A stretch of DNA of 64,000 bases from DUML01 sp050949905 (GCA_050949905.1 JBMNGP010000005.1:440364-504363); one strand, 5' to 3'. Counted from the first letter of the stretch, positions 1 through 7,909 are shown. Translations and numbers: made by a program. Notes: generated by a model not told the origin, from the letters alone.

Positions 1-494
1 GAGCGGTAAACATCCGCCAAAGAAAAGTTGAAGCGCTCGAAATACCGAGTTTTTTCCTCGAAAGCCTTCTTCTTGGAGCCGGGGGAAAGGAATCTGGATA
101 CAATAAGCAAAAGCATGATGGAATTTGTATTGTACTCAAAATTTTCATGCCTGGATTTATTTTTGAAAAACACATCCAGACCAAGTTCGTGGTAAATCTT
201 AAGTATTGCGGCATACCCGAAGTTTTTTCTGTTATCGGTACCGACAGAAAGCTTTTCATCCATATTGATTGACAAGGATACCTTTTTCTCAGATTTTTCT
301 TCTTCGGTCATCTTGCGAGCTACTTCTTTGAAATGGGCGATAGGATCATCGTATTCTTTCGCAAGTTCGTCTAAGTAACCAAGGGACTTAACAGTCCGAT
401 CAGTAGAAATATTTGTTTTTGGATTTCTGTATTTCTGGGCAATAACAAGATAGGTTCTACCTGATTCCTTGCGATACGTTTTTTTCAGATACAT
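1..494 (-). mobile_element. IS1634-like (IS4-superfamily) transposase, N-terminal part, cut by the window edge
   Basis: Reading the minus strand from the ATG at 494 gives an open frame of about 164 codons that runs off the left edge. It begins MYLKKTYRKESGRTYLVIAQ, then has a stretch ending in SLGYLDELAKEYDDP and later SRFLSPGSKKKAFEEK. This arrangement (an N-terminal beta-rich segment, a 'slGyld' motif, and a 'll..vs.RflsPgSk' motif) is what I know from IS1634-type DDE transposases. The catalytic residues would lie beyond the edge and cannot be checked. About 100 AT-rich bases lie between the start and the stem-loop at 589-613, so the right-hand end of the element is probably near 500-615, but only one end is in view and no terminal repeat can be paired. 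Family assignment is by recall and moderately sure; completeness is unknown. Confidence 0.75.
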
Positions 495-690
495 AATGCA
501 AACCTCATTTCGCCAGTAATACCTTAATTATACCATATTGTGCCATATTATGCTACATAAATATGATTAAAAATCAATAAAATTTTTCCCTTGAAGCCAT
601 ATGCCGCAAGGGATTCAGGGTTTCTGTTTTTATTTAGGCTGTAAAACTAACGCTGGTTTGTTATATTAGAAAAAAGGCGTGCCACACCAT

Positions 691-723
691 TAAAAGAAGC
701 ATTCCGGTTAAGGAATGCTTCTT
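691..723 (-). terminator. Terminator downstream of the spore-protein gene
   Basis: Perfect 12-bp stem AAGAAGCATTCC (694-705) / GGAATGCTTCTT (712-723) with a 6-nt loop. Read on the minus strand it lies about 40 nt after the SASP stop codon and is followed by a short T run (TTTTAAT). Confidence 0.8.
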
Positions 724-765
724 CACTATTTAGCCTAATGGTAATCCACGTTGATTATTCACTAG

Positions 766-972
766 TTAGATTTTCTGACCACTCTTCAATTGCTGTTCAG
801 CAAACTGAACCATGCGTTTTGTCATATAACCGCCAACAGTTCCGTTTTCACGAGAGGTGCGGTCGCCGCCAAGAGTAGCGCCTAATTCATTGGCAATCTC
901 ATACTTGAGAGCATCCAACCCTTTAGAAGCTCCTTGAACAACAGGTTGATTTGAATTTCTTTCACCAGGCAT
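766..972 (-). CDS. Small acid-soluble spore protein, alpha/beta type
   Basis: A 68-residue protein of the family that coats and protects DNA in dormant spores. The sequence shows the two family hallmarks: the central LDALKYEIANELG segment, which contains the germination-protease recognition region, and the C-terminal half GTVGGYMTKRMVQFAEQQL that forms the DNA-binding helix. Length is normal for the family. The ATG start is preceded by a strong AAGGAGGG ribosome binding site. The gene stands alone with its own terminator, as is usual for ssp genes, which are expressed late in the forespore under sigma G. I could not find a convincing sigma G promoter by eye. This is the clearest sign that the organism forms endospores. 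Confidence 0.95.
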   Translation of the reverse strand: MPGERNSNQPVVQGASKGLDALKYEIANELGATLGGDRTSRENGTVGGYMTKRMVQFAEQQLKSGQKI

Positions 973-1181
973 GTCATTTCCCTCCTTAAATCTAATGTTT
1001 TTGTTTGGGAGTCGTTCTTATTATTTGTCATTCTGTTTTTCTTACTCAGGTAATTGTTAGCTGAAAACTAAATCCCATCCAAAAATGGTATAAAATTAAA
1101 GAGGGGTTAGTGAATCATTTTTGAGGTGTTTTGAGATTTATTAATAAAAAATGTTATAATTATTTAGAATTAGAATCAGTA

Positions 1182-2147
1182 CTAAAGATCGAATTTATCG
1201 GGGAACAAAGACTTAGCGATATGCTCCAAACCATCAATTATGCGGGGGCCCGGCCTGGTTACAAGGTCATAATCCAATTCAATAATGCGGTTGTTTTTAA
1301 CAGCCTCAATTTGATTCCAGCCAGGTCTGTTCTTAATATTCTGCCGGGCGTTTTCTTCTACTTGCCCATAGGTAAATAGGATGACCTGAGGGTCCTTAGC
1401 AATAACCTGCTCGCTCTTGTATTGACCCCAGCCATCTAAATCCGAGGTTATATTCTTACCACCTGCTTTAGTTATAAGTTCATTAATAAAGGTATTTTTG
1501 CCGGCAGTATAAAGATTAGCACTTGCTTCGAGCCAAACTCTTGGTTTATCCTCTTCTTCAAGGCCGGCAACTATTTCTTTGATATTGTTTTCTTTGGCGG
1601 TCATATTGTCAATAACTTGCGCAGCTATTCTTGAGCTGTCGGTAATGTAGCCAAGATTTCTGATCGTTTCATAGGTTTTTTCAATACTTTGAGGATTATA
1701 GGAGACCACAGGGATATCTAGATTGCGCAATTTGCGTAAGGTTTCGCCGGATACGGAGCCAATAATTACTAAGTCAGGTTGTAATTCCTGGATTTTATCT
1801 AAGTTCGGATTAATGGCATCTTCAATAAGATAATAACCTTTGTCTTGAATACCAATGGGATAATTATCCCATTTAGTGACAGCAACCAGATTGTTTTCCT
1901 GACCTAAAGCAAATAGGATTTCTGTCGAACTTGGCAGCAGGCTGATTATCCTTTCAGGTTTCTTGAGGATAATGATTTCCGCACCGCTGTCATCCCTGGC
2001 AATTAGCGGGTAAGTAGTTGTTTTGGTATCAGTGTGTAAGGGTACGGGGGCTTCTTTATTTTGCGGCGAGCAGCCAGGTAAGAGTATCAACAGGAAAAGT
2101 AGAAAATTAATTGTTAAGAAAATAATTTGCTTTTTAGCCTTAAACAT
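1182..2147 (-). CDS. BtuF-like substrate-binding lipoprotein (cobalamin or Fe-siderophore ABC uptake)
   Basis: A 321-residue secreted lipoprotein. The first 25 residues form a signal peptide ending in the lipobox LLPGC, so Cys26 would be lipidated and anchored to the outer face of the membrane. The rest matches the helical-backbone binding proteins of the periplasmic-binding 2 fold: RIISLLPSSTEILFALG near residue 87, then KWDNYP, and QPDLVIIGS in the middle of the domain. This family delivers vitamin B12, haem or ferric siderophores to BtuCD/FecCD-type permeases. No permease or ATPase gene is adjacent, so it is solitary here and must work with a transporter encoded elsewhere. The start has AAGGAG upstream. 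The exact ligand cannot be decided; the 'SLLPSSTEI' form favours the BtuF-like branch. Confidence 0.85.
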   Translation of the reverse strand: MFKAKKQIIFLTINFLLFLLILLPGCSPQNKEAPVPLHTDTKTTTYPLIARDDSGAEIIILKKPERIISLLPSSTEILFALGQENNLVAVTKWDNYPIGIQDKGYYLIEDAINPNLDKIQELQPDLVIIGSVSGETLRKLRNLDIPVVSYNPQSIEKTYETIRNLGYITDSSRIAAQVIDNMTAKENNIKEIVAGLEEEDKPRVWLEASANLYTAGKNTFINELITKAGGKNITSDLDGWGQYKSEQVIAKDPQVILFTYGQVEENARQNIKNRPGWNQIEAVKNNRIIELDYDLVTRPGPRIIDGLEHIAKSLFPDKFDL

Positions 2148-2254
2148 CTAAAGTTCTCCTTAATTCATCATTATTAAAGAAATCCTGCTGGTATTAATTC
2201 TATACTCAGTTTAATTTTATTGCAAATAATTGAGAGGATCGCAAATTTAAAAAA

Positions 2255-2800
2255 ATGACCAGAAAATTATTATTAATAAATATTATTTTTTCCCAGACCC
2301 TAATTGTTCTCATCGCCTGGATTCTCAAGAGACTGTTCCTGCCTAAGGTTACTTACCTTGAACTTTTTAGCCTGGAATTAAACTTTTTAAGCCTAACTAC
2401 TTTTTTGTTGGGGAGTTGTCTTTTACTCTTTCTCCAGTTATTATTTCATAAATACCTCCCTCAAGAGAGATTATTTGATGAGATTAATCTTTTACTTCTG
2501 GAGAAGTTTTCTCTGCCAATTTTAGCATTAATATTTCTGGGCGGAGCGATTGCTGAGGAACTGCTTTTTCGAGGCATAGTGCAGAATATCCTGGGAATCT
2601 GGTTAGCCAGTTTACTTTTTACTTTAATCCATTTTAGATACCTAAGAAAAATTTATATTCTTTTGGAAGTATACTTAATGGGAATAATCCTTGGGATCAT
2701 CTATCAACTTACTTTCTCACTATGGATACCAATCTTGTCTCATTTTGTTATTAACTTCTTAACTGCTTGCTTAATTAAAAAAGGTTATCTGGAATACTAA
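2255..2800 (+). CDS. CPBP-family intramembrane metalloprotease
   Basis: A 181-residue, very hydrophobic protein with about five membrane segments. It carries the glutamate motif EELLFRG (near residue 101) and two later histidines, LIHFRYL and LSHFVINF, which together form the presumed metal site of the CPBP (CAAX protease and bacteriocin-processing) family. In Firmicutes these proteins act in bacteriocin self-immunity, prenyl-protein-like processing or anti-sigma cleavage; which applies here is unknown. An ECF sigma factor gene and its membrane partner follow about 120 bp downstream on the same strand, so a proteolytic role in that signalling pair is possible but only an inference. The ribosome binding site (GAGAGGATC) is distant from the ATG, so the start is not certain. 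Confidence 0.8.
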   Translation: MTRKLLLINIIFSQTLIVLIAWILKRLFLPKVTYLELFSLELNFLSLTTFLLGSCLLLFLQLLFHKYLPQERLFDEINLLLLEKFSLPILALIFLGGAIAEELLFRGIVQNILGIWLASLLFTLIHFRYLRKIYILLEVYLMGIILGIIYQLTFSLWIPILSHFVINFLTACLIKKGYLEY

Positions 2801-2919
2801 GAAGTCTTGACTCTTAATTTTTTCTTGAGGGGATTATGGCATCAGATCTAAGGATATTGAAGCGTCTATAAAGAAAAAAGACTATAACTGGATGTCCGAC
2901 CAAGGGGGGGCTTAAGGAC

Positions 2920-3438
2920 GTGAAAGAGGACGTGAAACAAACTTCTTTCGATCAAATCTACGAAGAGTTGTTTCCGGCGGTCTACAGATTTGTCTGCTTG
3001 CGTATACCTTCATCTGAGATTGAAGATGTCACTGCCGAAATAATGGCCAAAATATGGAAATCAATCTCCGGCTTTGAGGGCAGAAGTTCATTAAAATGTT
3101 GGGCTTTACGTATTGCAGCAAACTACATTGCCGATTTTTATCGAGGGAAAAAAGAAATCAAAATTATTCCTTTAACCGAGGATCTGCAGAATTCCCAAAG
3201 CAGCCGGGATTATGGCGAAGACTTAGCGACGGTTATGTCCGTTAACAGGACACTCGCTCAATTAACAGAATCACAAGTTGCCGTAATCCAATTGCGCTTA
3301 ATCGAAGGTTTCAGTTCTCTGGAAACTGCATCTATCCTTGGGATGACTCAACAGGCGGTCGATAGTATGTTATATCGAGCCAAGAAGAATTTCCGGAACA
3401 TTTATCAAGCAGAAATGGCTGGAGGTGAATGTGGATGA
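2920..3438 (+). CDS. ECF-type RNA polymerase sigma factor
   Basis: A 172-residue sigma-70 family protein with only regions 2 and 4, as in extracytoplasmic-function sigma factors. Region 2 covers about residues 8-75, including the core-binding segment ending in a short 'ALRIAANYIADFYR' helix, and region 4 covers about residues 118-165 with a helix-turn-helix (SSLETASILGMTQQAVDSML). I chose the GTG start at 2920 because the AAGGGGGG site at 2902-2909 is correctly spaced; a second GTG at 2932 has no well-placed site. The stop codon overlaps the next start (ATGA), so translation with the DUF4349 protein is coupled and that membrane protein is the likely regulator. The promoter it recognises was not identified. 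Confidence 0.92.
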   Translation: MKEDVKQTSFDQIYEELFPAVYRFVCLRIPSSEIEDVTAEIMAKIWKSISGFEGRSSLKCWALRIAANYIADFYRGKKEIKIIPLTEDLQNSQSSRDYGEDLATVMSVNRTLAQLTESQVAVIQLRLIEGFSSLETASILGMTQQAVDSMLYRAKKNFRNIYQAEMAGGECG

Positions 3439-4697
3439 AAGATGATAAAATAACAGCCATGTGGGAAGAAGATGGAGATTTAATGCGTCTGAAGGATTTT
3501 TTCACCTATGTATACCAGGGCAATGAGCTCAAAGAAAGAATCAAAAATAAAACTAAAGAAATTATTGCCACTGATGAAGAAAATTCCAGCCTTGAGGATA
3601 TGTTGCCTCCGGCTAAATCCACGACTCCTGCCCGGGATACTGAATTTAAAAATAAAAAACGCCTTTTCCTTCTTTCCCAATTAAAAGACAAAATAAAAGA
3701 AAAGAAAAATATCTTTAAAGTTCTGGCTTCGGCTGCCGTGCTAGTTATTGCCGTTTATTTCGGATCAGGTTTAATGAACGGCCAAGCGCCGTCCTTGCTG
3801 GTGGGCTCCGCAGGCTCAGCGGATAAAGCGAAGACAGAAGAGGTGGCCTTCGATAGTGGCGCAGCACCCGCAGCTCAGAGCCCACAAGTGGCACCAAACT
3901 ATTCCATCTCTATGGCCAAAGAAGCAGGAGGGTATCTTGACGCTCCTAGCGGTAGCGGCGAACGACAACTCGAAGCTAGGGCAACTAACACCGTTGCCGG
4001 CGATTCCATAGAGCAGAAGATTATTTATGTCTTAGAAGCTACCATCAGAAGCAATGACGTCGCTAAAACTGTCCAAGCCGTGGAGAATACAGTGACCACG
4101 CTAGGCGGTTATATTGCTGAGTCCAGAGAGAATAATGAGCGGGATCATACTACGGCTTATCTTAGCTTAAAGATACCGGTCAGTAAATTTGAGGAATTTA
4201 AAGGCGGCCTGGAGCAGTTTGGCACTGTCTCCGATCAACACCTTTATACCGATGATGTTTCCCAACAGTATTTTGATGTAGAAACCCGCTTAAGATCCTG
4301 GGAAGCTCAAGAAGAAAGATACCTGGAAATTCTCAAACAGGCCAAGACTGTCGAAGAAATCTTAAAAATTGAAGACTCCCTGGCCAATGTACGCCGGGAA
4401 ATGGAGAGTCTTAAAGGCCAGCTTAAATATTGGGATCACAGGGTAGATTATTCGGAGATTAGGCTGCACATTTATCCTACCCAAAGCAATATTGCCGTAA
4501 ATGATCCCTGGCAGCCGGTTTCCTTAAAAAATACCTTTATAGCAGCAAAAAATGCTTTAATCAAGTCCGTAAGCTTCCTCTGGAATTCAGTTAATTATCT
4601 CTTAGTTTTTATTGGTTATGCTATACCCCTAAGTATCATCCTCGGCTTGTTTTACTTGATATTCCGCAGGCTCAGAAAATCAAGACAGAAATCTTAA
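3435..4697 (+). CDS. DUF4349-domain membrane protein, probable anti-sigma or sigma-linked regulator
   Basis: A 420-residue protein encoded directly after the sigma factor with an ATGA overlap. The ATG at 3435 is chosen over an in-frame ATG at 3429 because the GGAGGTG site at 3421-3427 leaves seven bases before 3435. Residues 1-95 are charged and cytoplasmic, a membrane segment follows (VLASAAVLVIAVYFGSGLM), then a low-complexity Ala/Ser/Gly linker, and then the DUF4349 region (about 190-390) with a coiled-coil middle rich in EEILKIEDSLANVRREMESL. A second membrane helix and a basic tail close the protein. DUF4349 proteins commonly accompany ECF sigma factors; the N-terminal region is where an anti-sigma function would sit, but no classical zinc anti-sigma motif (HxxxCxxC) is present. 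The signal sensed is unknown. Confidence 0.82.
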   Translation: MKDDKITAMWEEDGDLMRLKDFFTYVYQGNELKERIKNKTKEIIATDEENSSLEDMLPPAKSTTPARDTEFKNKKRLFLLSQLKDKIKEKKNIFKVLASAAVLVIAVYFGSGLMNGQAPSLLVGSAGSADKAKTEEVAFDSGAAPAAQSPQVAPNYSISMAKEAGGYLDAPSGSGERQLEARATNTVAGDSIEQKIIYVLEATIRSNDVAKTVQAVENTVTTLGGYIAESRENNERDHTTAYLSLKIPVSKFEEFKGGLEQFGTVSDQHLYTDDVSQQYFDVETRLRSWEAQEERYLEILKQAKTVEEILKIEDSLANVRREMESLKGQLKYWDHRVDYSEIRLHIYPTQSNIAVNDPWQPVSLKNTFIAAKNALIKSVSFLWNSVNYLLVFIGYAIPLSIILGLFYLIFRRLRKSRQKS

Positions 4698-4745
4698 GCT
4701 GCGCTTGTCTAACCTTAGACAAGAGTGTACAGCTATTAACTTGCG

Positions 4746-4788
4746 AAAAAGCCTCCACTGTCAATCCGGACAGGGAGGCTCTTTTAGT
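4746..4788. terminator. Bidirectional terminator between convergent genes
   Basis: Stem AGCCTCC-a-CTGTC (4750-4762) pairs with GACAGGGAGGCT (ending 4780). It is followed by CTTTTAGT on the plus strand and, read the other way, by TTTTTCGC. It therefore serves the DUF4349 gene on one side and the ABC ATPase gene on the other. Confidence 0.85.
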
Positions 4789-4808
4789 GAGATAGCTTAT
4801 TTGAGCAA

Positions 4809-5603
4809 TTAGGAAAACAAAACCCGATCAGTATGAAATTGAGAACCGCTGGCACGTTCAAACATTTCCAGCAAATTACCGATAGTAACATTACGGCGCT
4901 GTTCACCCTGAATATCCAGTATTATCTTACCTTCATGCATCATTATTGTACGGTCGCCTACATTCAGAGCCTGATCAAGGTTATGTGTAATCATCATTGT
5001 TGTCAGCTGATTCTCCTGCGTTACCTCGCGCGTGAGCTGCAGGACTATTTCGGCAGTTTTAGGGTCAAGGGCTGCTGTATGTTCATCTAAAAGTAATAAT
5101 TCCGGTTTTTTGATGGTCGCCATCAGCAAGGTCAAAGCTTGGCGCTGACCTCCGGAAAGAAGATTCACTTTAACGGTCAGCCTGTTTTCCAGACCCAGAC
5201 CCAGCTTAGTCAATTGTTCCCGAAAAAACGCTCTATCCTTTTCCTTAATAGCTAAGCGGAGACGCCGTTTATCACCACGACGCCAAGCCATAACTAAGTT
5301 TTCTTCAATAGTCATTGCGCCGGCCGTACCGGACATAGGATCCTGATAGACCCTGCTGATTAAAGCAGCTCTTTTGTGCTGGGGCAGTTTGGTCACATCC
5401 TGGTAACCAATAGTAATAGTGCCATAGTCAATCGGGAAGTTCCCGGCGATAGCATTGAGAAAAGTTGACTTGCCGGCTCCATTACTGCCAATGATAGTTA
5501 CAAATTCCCCTTTATTTAAATGGAAGGAGATATTATCCAGAGCAGTTTTTTCATTAACGGACCCTTGATTAAAGATTTTCGTTACCTTTTCCACTTGCAG
5601 CAT
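4809..5603 (-). CDS. ABC transporter ATP-binding protein (TrpX/LivF-like uptake system)
   Basis: A 264-residue ATPase with Walker A (GSNGAGKSTFLNA, about residue 37), the LSGGQRQALTLLMA signature, Walker B (LLLLDEHTAALDP) and the switch histidine in MMITHNLDQAL. The ATG at 5603 is used rather than an upstream in-frame TTG because an AGGGGG site sits eight bases before it. It begins 11 bp after the permease stop and forms an operon with it. The 'LLLDEHTAALDPKTAEIVL' form is typical of the ATPases that go with the tryptophan/tyrosine-type (ABC_sub_bind) uptake systems. The cargo cannot be read from the ATPase itself. Confidence 0.9.
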   Translation of the reverse strand: MLQVEKVTKIFNQGSVNEKTALDNISFHLNKGEFVTIIGSNGAGKSTFLNAIAGNFPIDYGTITIGYQDVTKLPQHKRAALISRVYQDPMSGTAGAMTIEENLVMAWRRGDKRRLRLAIKEKDRAFFREQLTKLGLGLENRLTVKVNLLSGGQRQALTLLMATIKKPELLLLDEHTAALDPKTAEIVLQLTREVTQENQLTTMMITHNLDQALNVGDRTIMMHEGKIILDIQGEQRRNVTIGNLLEMFERASGSQFHTDRVLFS

Positions 5604-5614
5604 TTTCAAACCCC

Positions 5615-6493
5615 CTATTCATTCCTCACAGCAATTTTCTTTTTTATCCCGGGGGATATTAGAGCGCAAATTACGATTAAGGCAGTTACTAATTTTAGGT
5701 CGGTTGCCTCCAAGCCTAATTGAAGCACAATGGCGATAATGAACCTGTAAATAACCGCGCCGCACAAAACGGCAATAATTGTTCGGGCAAGAGAAGAAGT
5801 CCCAATTAACACTTCCCCAATAATTACAGAGGCCAGTCCAATAATAATCATACCAATACCCATACTGATGTCAGCAAAGAGTTGGTTCTGAGCCACATAG
5901 CTGCCGGCTAAAGCAACCATGCCATTAGATAAGGCTAGCCCGGTGATTTTCATTAATTGAGTGTTTACTCCCAGGCTGCGAATCATAAGTTCATTATCAC
6001 CGGTTGCTCTAAGAGCGAGACCAAATTCAGTTTGTAGAAATATATAAACCAGGAAACCAATAATCACCACAGTTAATAGGCTGAGTAGCAGAACACCATA
6101 TTCCTGGAGGAAAGGAAGGGAAGTAAAATCAGAAAAAATCGTTCTCATTCTTAACAGGGAAATATTAGCTTTGCCCATAATTCTAAGATTAATTGAATAG
6201 AGGGCAGTCATCGTGAGAATACCTGACAAGAGCGAAGTGATTTTAAATTTCGTATGCAGGATACCGGTAAAAACTCCGGCCAAACAGCCGGCAATAAAAG
6301 CCAGTCCGGTTGCCAGCCAAGGATTGGAGCCGCTTGTTATTAAAGCGGCAACAGTAGCCGCCCCCAGAGTAAAACTACCGTCTACAGTGAGATCTGCATA
6401 ATTAAGTATCCGGAAAGACAGGTAAACACCTAAAACCATCAGGGCATACATTAAGCCCTGTTCCATTGTTCCTTGTATAACTAATAAAGACAT
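5615..6493 (-). CDS. ABC transporter permease (BPD_transp_2/LivH-like)
   Basis: A 292-residue membrane protein with about eight to nine hydrophobic segments and the family features SFRILNYADLTVDGSFTLGA near the N terminus and EFGLALRATGDNELMIRSLG in the coupling region, as in branched-chain amino acid and TrpX-type permeases. The ATG at 6493 is preferred to an upstream TTG at 6505 because GAGGTG lies just before it. A consensus-like promoter is found at 6595-6623. Systems of this type normally have a substrate-binding lipoprotein gene immediately upstream; here there is none, only a leader of about 80 nt and then the divergent lipid kinase gene. Either the binding protein is encoded elsewhere or the system has lost it. 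Confidence 0.88.
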   Translation of the reverse strand: MSLLVIQGTMEQGLMYALMVLGVYLSFRILNYADLTVDGSFTLGAATVAALITSGSNPWLATGLAFIAGCLAGVFTGILHTKFKITSLLSGILTMTALYSINLRIMGKANISLLRMRTIFSDFTSLPFLQEYGVLLLSLLTVVIIGFLVYIFLQTEFGLALRATGDNELMIRSLGVNTQLMKITGLALSNGMVALAGSYVAQNQLFADISMGIGMIIIGLASVIIGEVLIGTSSLARTIIAVLCGAVIYRFIIAIVLQLGLEATDLKLVTALIVICALISPGIKKKIAVRNE

Positions 6494-6594
6494 CTCACAC
6501 CTCAAAGTATTTCAATCTTATCCAGGGAATGACTCCCTATCCCCAAAATCATCCAACCTTTAAGGGGTTTTTCAGCCAAATAACTTATTTTTAT

Positions 6595-6623
6595 ATGTTA
6601 TAGCCTGCGGTAGTTCTTGTCAA
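6595..6623 (-). promoter_or_regulatory. Sigma-A promoter for the ABC permease-ATPase operon
   Basis: On the minus strand TTGACA (6618-6623) is followed after exactly 17 bp by TAACAT (6595-6600), about 90 bp before the permease ATG. The transcribed leader contains a small hairpin, AGGGA-GTCAT-TCCCT (about 6526-6540). No known riboswitch or T-box was recognised in it. Confidence 0.7.
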
Positions 6624-6810
6624 TAAGCTTAAGATGCGAATCTGCCTCCGCTAAGAATTACTTAGGATTTTAAGAGTTATATTAATGACGTCCTCCTAAT
6701 TAAAACTAAAAAATTGCCGGATTAAAAGGATATAACAGGGGAAAGAGAGAAAGTATAGTAGTTTAAAAAATATAGTAGTTTATTAGATCAAAAATCGATA
6801 GGAGAAGTTT

Positions 6811-7743
6811 ATGAAATTGTCAGAAAAGTGGTTTGCAGTAGTTAATCCCAGTTCTGCTAATGGGAAAACCCGCAGTAAATGGCCTTATTATTATCAGGAT
6901 TTTCTTCAAGGCGGGATAGAAATGGATTATGCCTTTACCACCGCTCAGGCTAACGGAGTGGAAGTAACTAGGCAAGCATTACAACAAGGCTATCGAAGGA
7001 TTATAGCTGTAGGAGGGGACGGGACAGTCAATGAAGTCCTTAACGGCTTTTTCAATAGGGGGGAAATGATCCGTAAGGATTTGGAATTAGCAGTATTTGC
7101 TCAGGGGACAGGTTGCGATTTTATTCGTACACTACAAATAGATAAGGGAATTACTTCTTTTATCAGAATTCTTAAAGATAAGTCTCCCTCTAAAGTCGAT
7201 GTCGGCTTAATTGCTTTAGGAGATGAGCAAAACGAGAAAAAAATTCGCTATTTCCTCAATGCAGCTAATTTAGGGATAGGAGCGGAAGTAGTAGACTATA
7301 CCAATAACCGAACCAAAGCACTGGGAAGCAGGCTCTCCTATTTAACTGGTACAATTTCTACACTAAAATCATACCGGAACTTCCGGGGCTCTTGTTCCTT
7401 AGATCAAGGAAAGATTACTTTCGAAGGCAAATTTTGCGGTTTAATGATCTGTAATGGCCGTTATATCGGCGGAGGTATGAAGATTGCTCCACAGGCCGAA
7501 ATTAACGACGGATACTTTGACCTAATTGTGATTAAAGATATCTCCAAACTAAAACTTCTATCCCATTTTTCAACAATTTACCAGGGTAGACATATCGAAC
7601 TGCCGGAAGTCGCTGTTTACCGCTGTCAGGAACTATCTATCAATACTCCTAACCCAATTTTATTAGAAGCTGACGGAGAAATTATTGGACATACCCCAAG
7701 TGAATTCAGGATCATACCCCAATGTCTAAACATTTACATATAA
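6811..7743 (+). CDS. Diacylglycerol kinase family lipid kinase (YegS/DgkB-like)
   Basis: A 310-residue soluble lipid kinase. It shows the nucleotide-binding motif VGGDGTVNEVLNGF (about residues 71-84) of the DAGK catalytic domain, and the second domain beginning around residue 140 with the VDVGLI...FLNAANLGIGAEVV pattern. This family phosphorylates diacylglycerol or related lipids, recycling diacylglycerol released from phospholipids during envelope polymer synthesis. In Gram-positives the essential enzyme is DgkB; which lipid this protein uses cannot be determined. The start has AGGAGA. It is transcribed alone, divergently from the ABC operon, and ends in a tract of short repeats followed by a terminator. 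Confidence 0.9.
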   Translation: MKLSEKWFAVVNPSSANGKTRSKWPYYYQDFLQGGIEMDYAFTTAQANGVEVTRQALQQGYRRIIAVGGDGTVNEVLNGFFNRGEMIRKDLELAVFAQGTGCDFIRTLQIDKGITSFIRILKDKSPSKVDVGLIALGDEQNEKKIRYFLNAANLGIGAEVVDYTNNRTKALGSRLSYLTGTISTLKSYRNFRGSCSLDQGKITFEGKFCGLMICNGRYIGGGMKIAPQAEINDGYFDLIVIKDISKLKLLSHFSTIYQGRHIELPEVAVYRCQELSINTPNPILLEADGEIIGHTPSEFRIIPQCLNIYI

Positions 7744-7802
7744 AGAAACATCTAAATGTAAAGAAACCTTCACAAATAAAGAAAACCTCTACATGTAAAG
7801 AA
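7741..7802 (+). repeat. Short imperfect tandem repeat, about 18-nt unit
   Basis: Beginning at the TAA stop codon of the lipid kinase gene, four units start with TAAAGAA at 7741, 7759, 7777 and 7796 (spacing 18, 18 and 19). The remaining bases of each unit are only loosely conserved (..CATCTAAATG, ..CCTTCACAAA, ..CCTCTACATG). Lies just before the terminator. Confidence 0.7.
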
Positions 7803-7807
7803 GATAA

Positions 7808-7838
7808 AACATACCCGTAATGCTCGGGTATGTTTTTC
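7808..7838 (+). terminator. Terminator of the lipid kinase gene
   Basis: Ten-bp stem AACATACCCG (7808-7817) / CGGGTATGTT (7825-7834) followed by a T run. Confidence 0.85.
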
Positions 7839-7869
7839 AAATATAAGGTCAGTAAACGTTAAAAATATA

Positions 7870-7909
7870 TCTGACCAATATTGACCTTCGCGTTAAGCTG
7901 GAATATAAT
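7870..7909 (+). promoter_or_regulatory. Sigma-A promoter overlapped by a CtsR-like operator (heat-shock control)
   Basis: TTGACC (7881-7886), 17 bp, TATAAT (7904-7909) is a near-consensus promoter about 85 bp before the DnaJ-like gene. On the minus strand, 7870-7886 reads GGTCAAT-ATT-GGTCAGA, a tandem heptad with 3-bp spacing very close to the CtsR consensus RGTCAAA-NAN-RGTCAAA. Its position over the -35 hexamer fits repression. CtsR is known to control clp genes in Gram-positives. No CIRCE element was seen here. Confidence 0.78.

Noticed and set aside
1131..1379. Open frame of 82 codons on the plus strand
   Set aside because: Lies inside the BtuF-like gene on the opposite strand and has no family features; a shadow frame.
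6506..6810. T-box or other known riboswitch ahead of the ABC operon
   Set aside because: No T-box bulge sequence (TGGNACC-type) or aptamer core was found on the minus strand.
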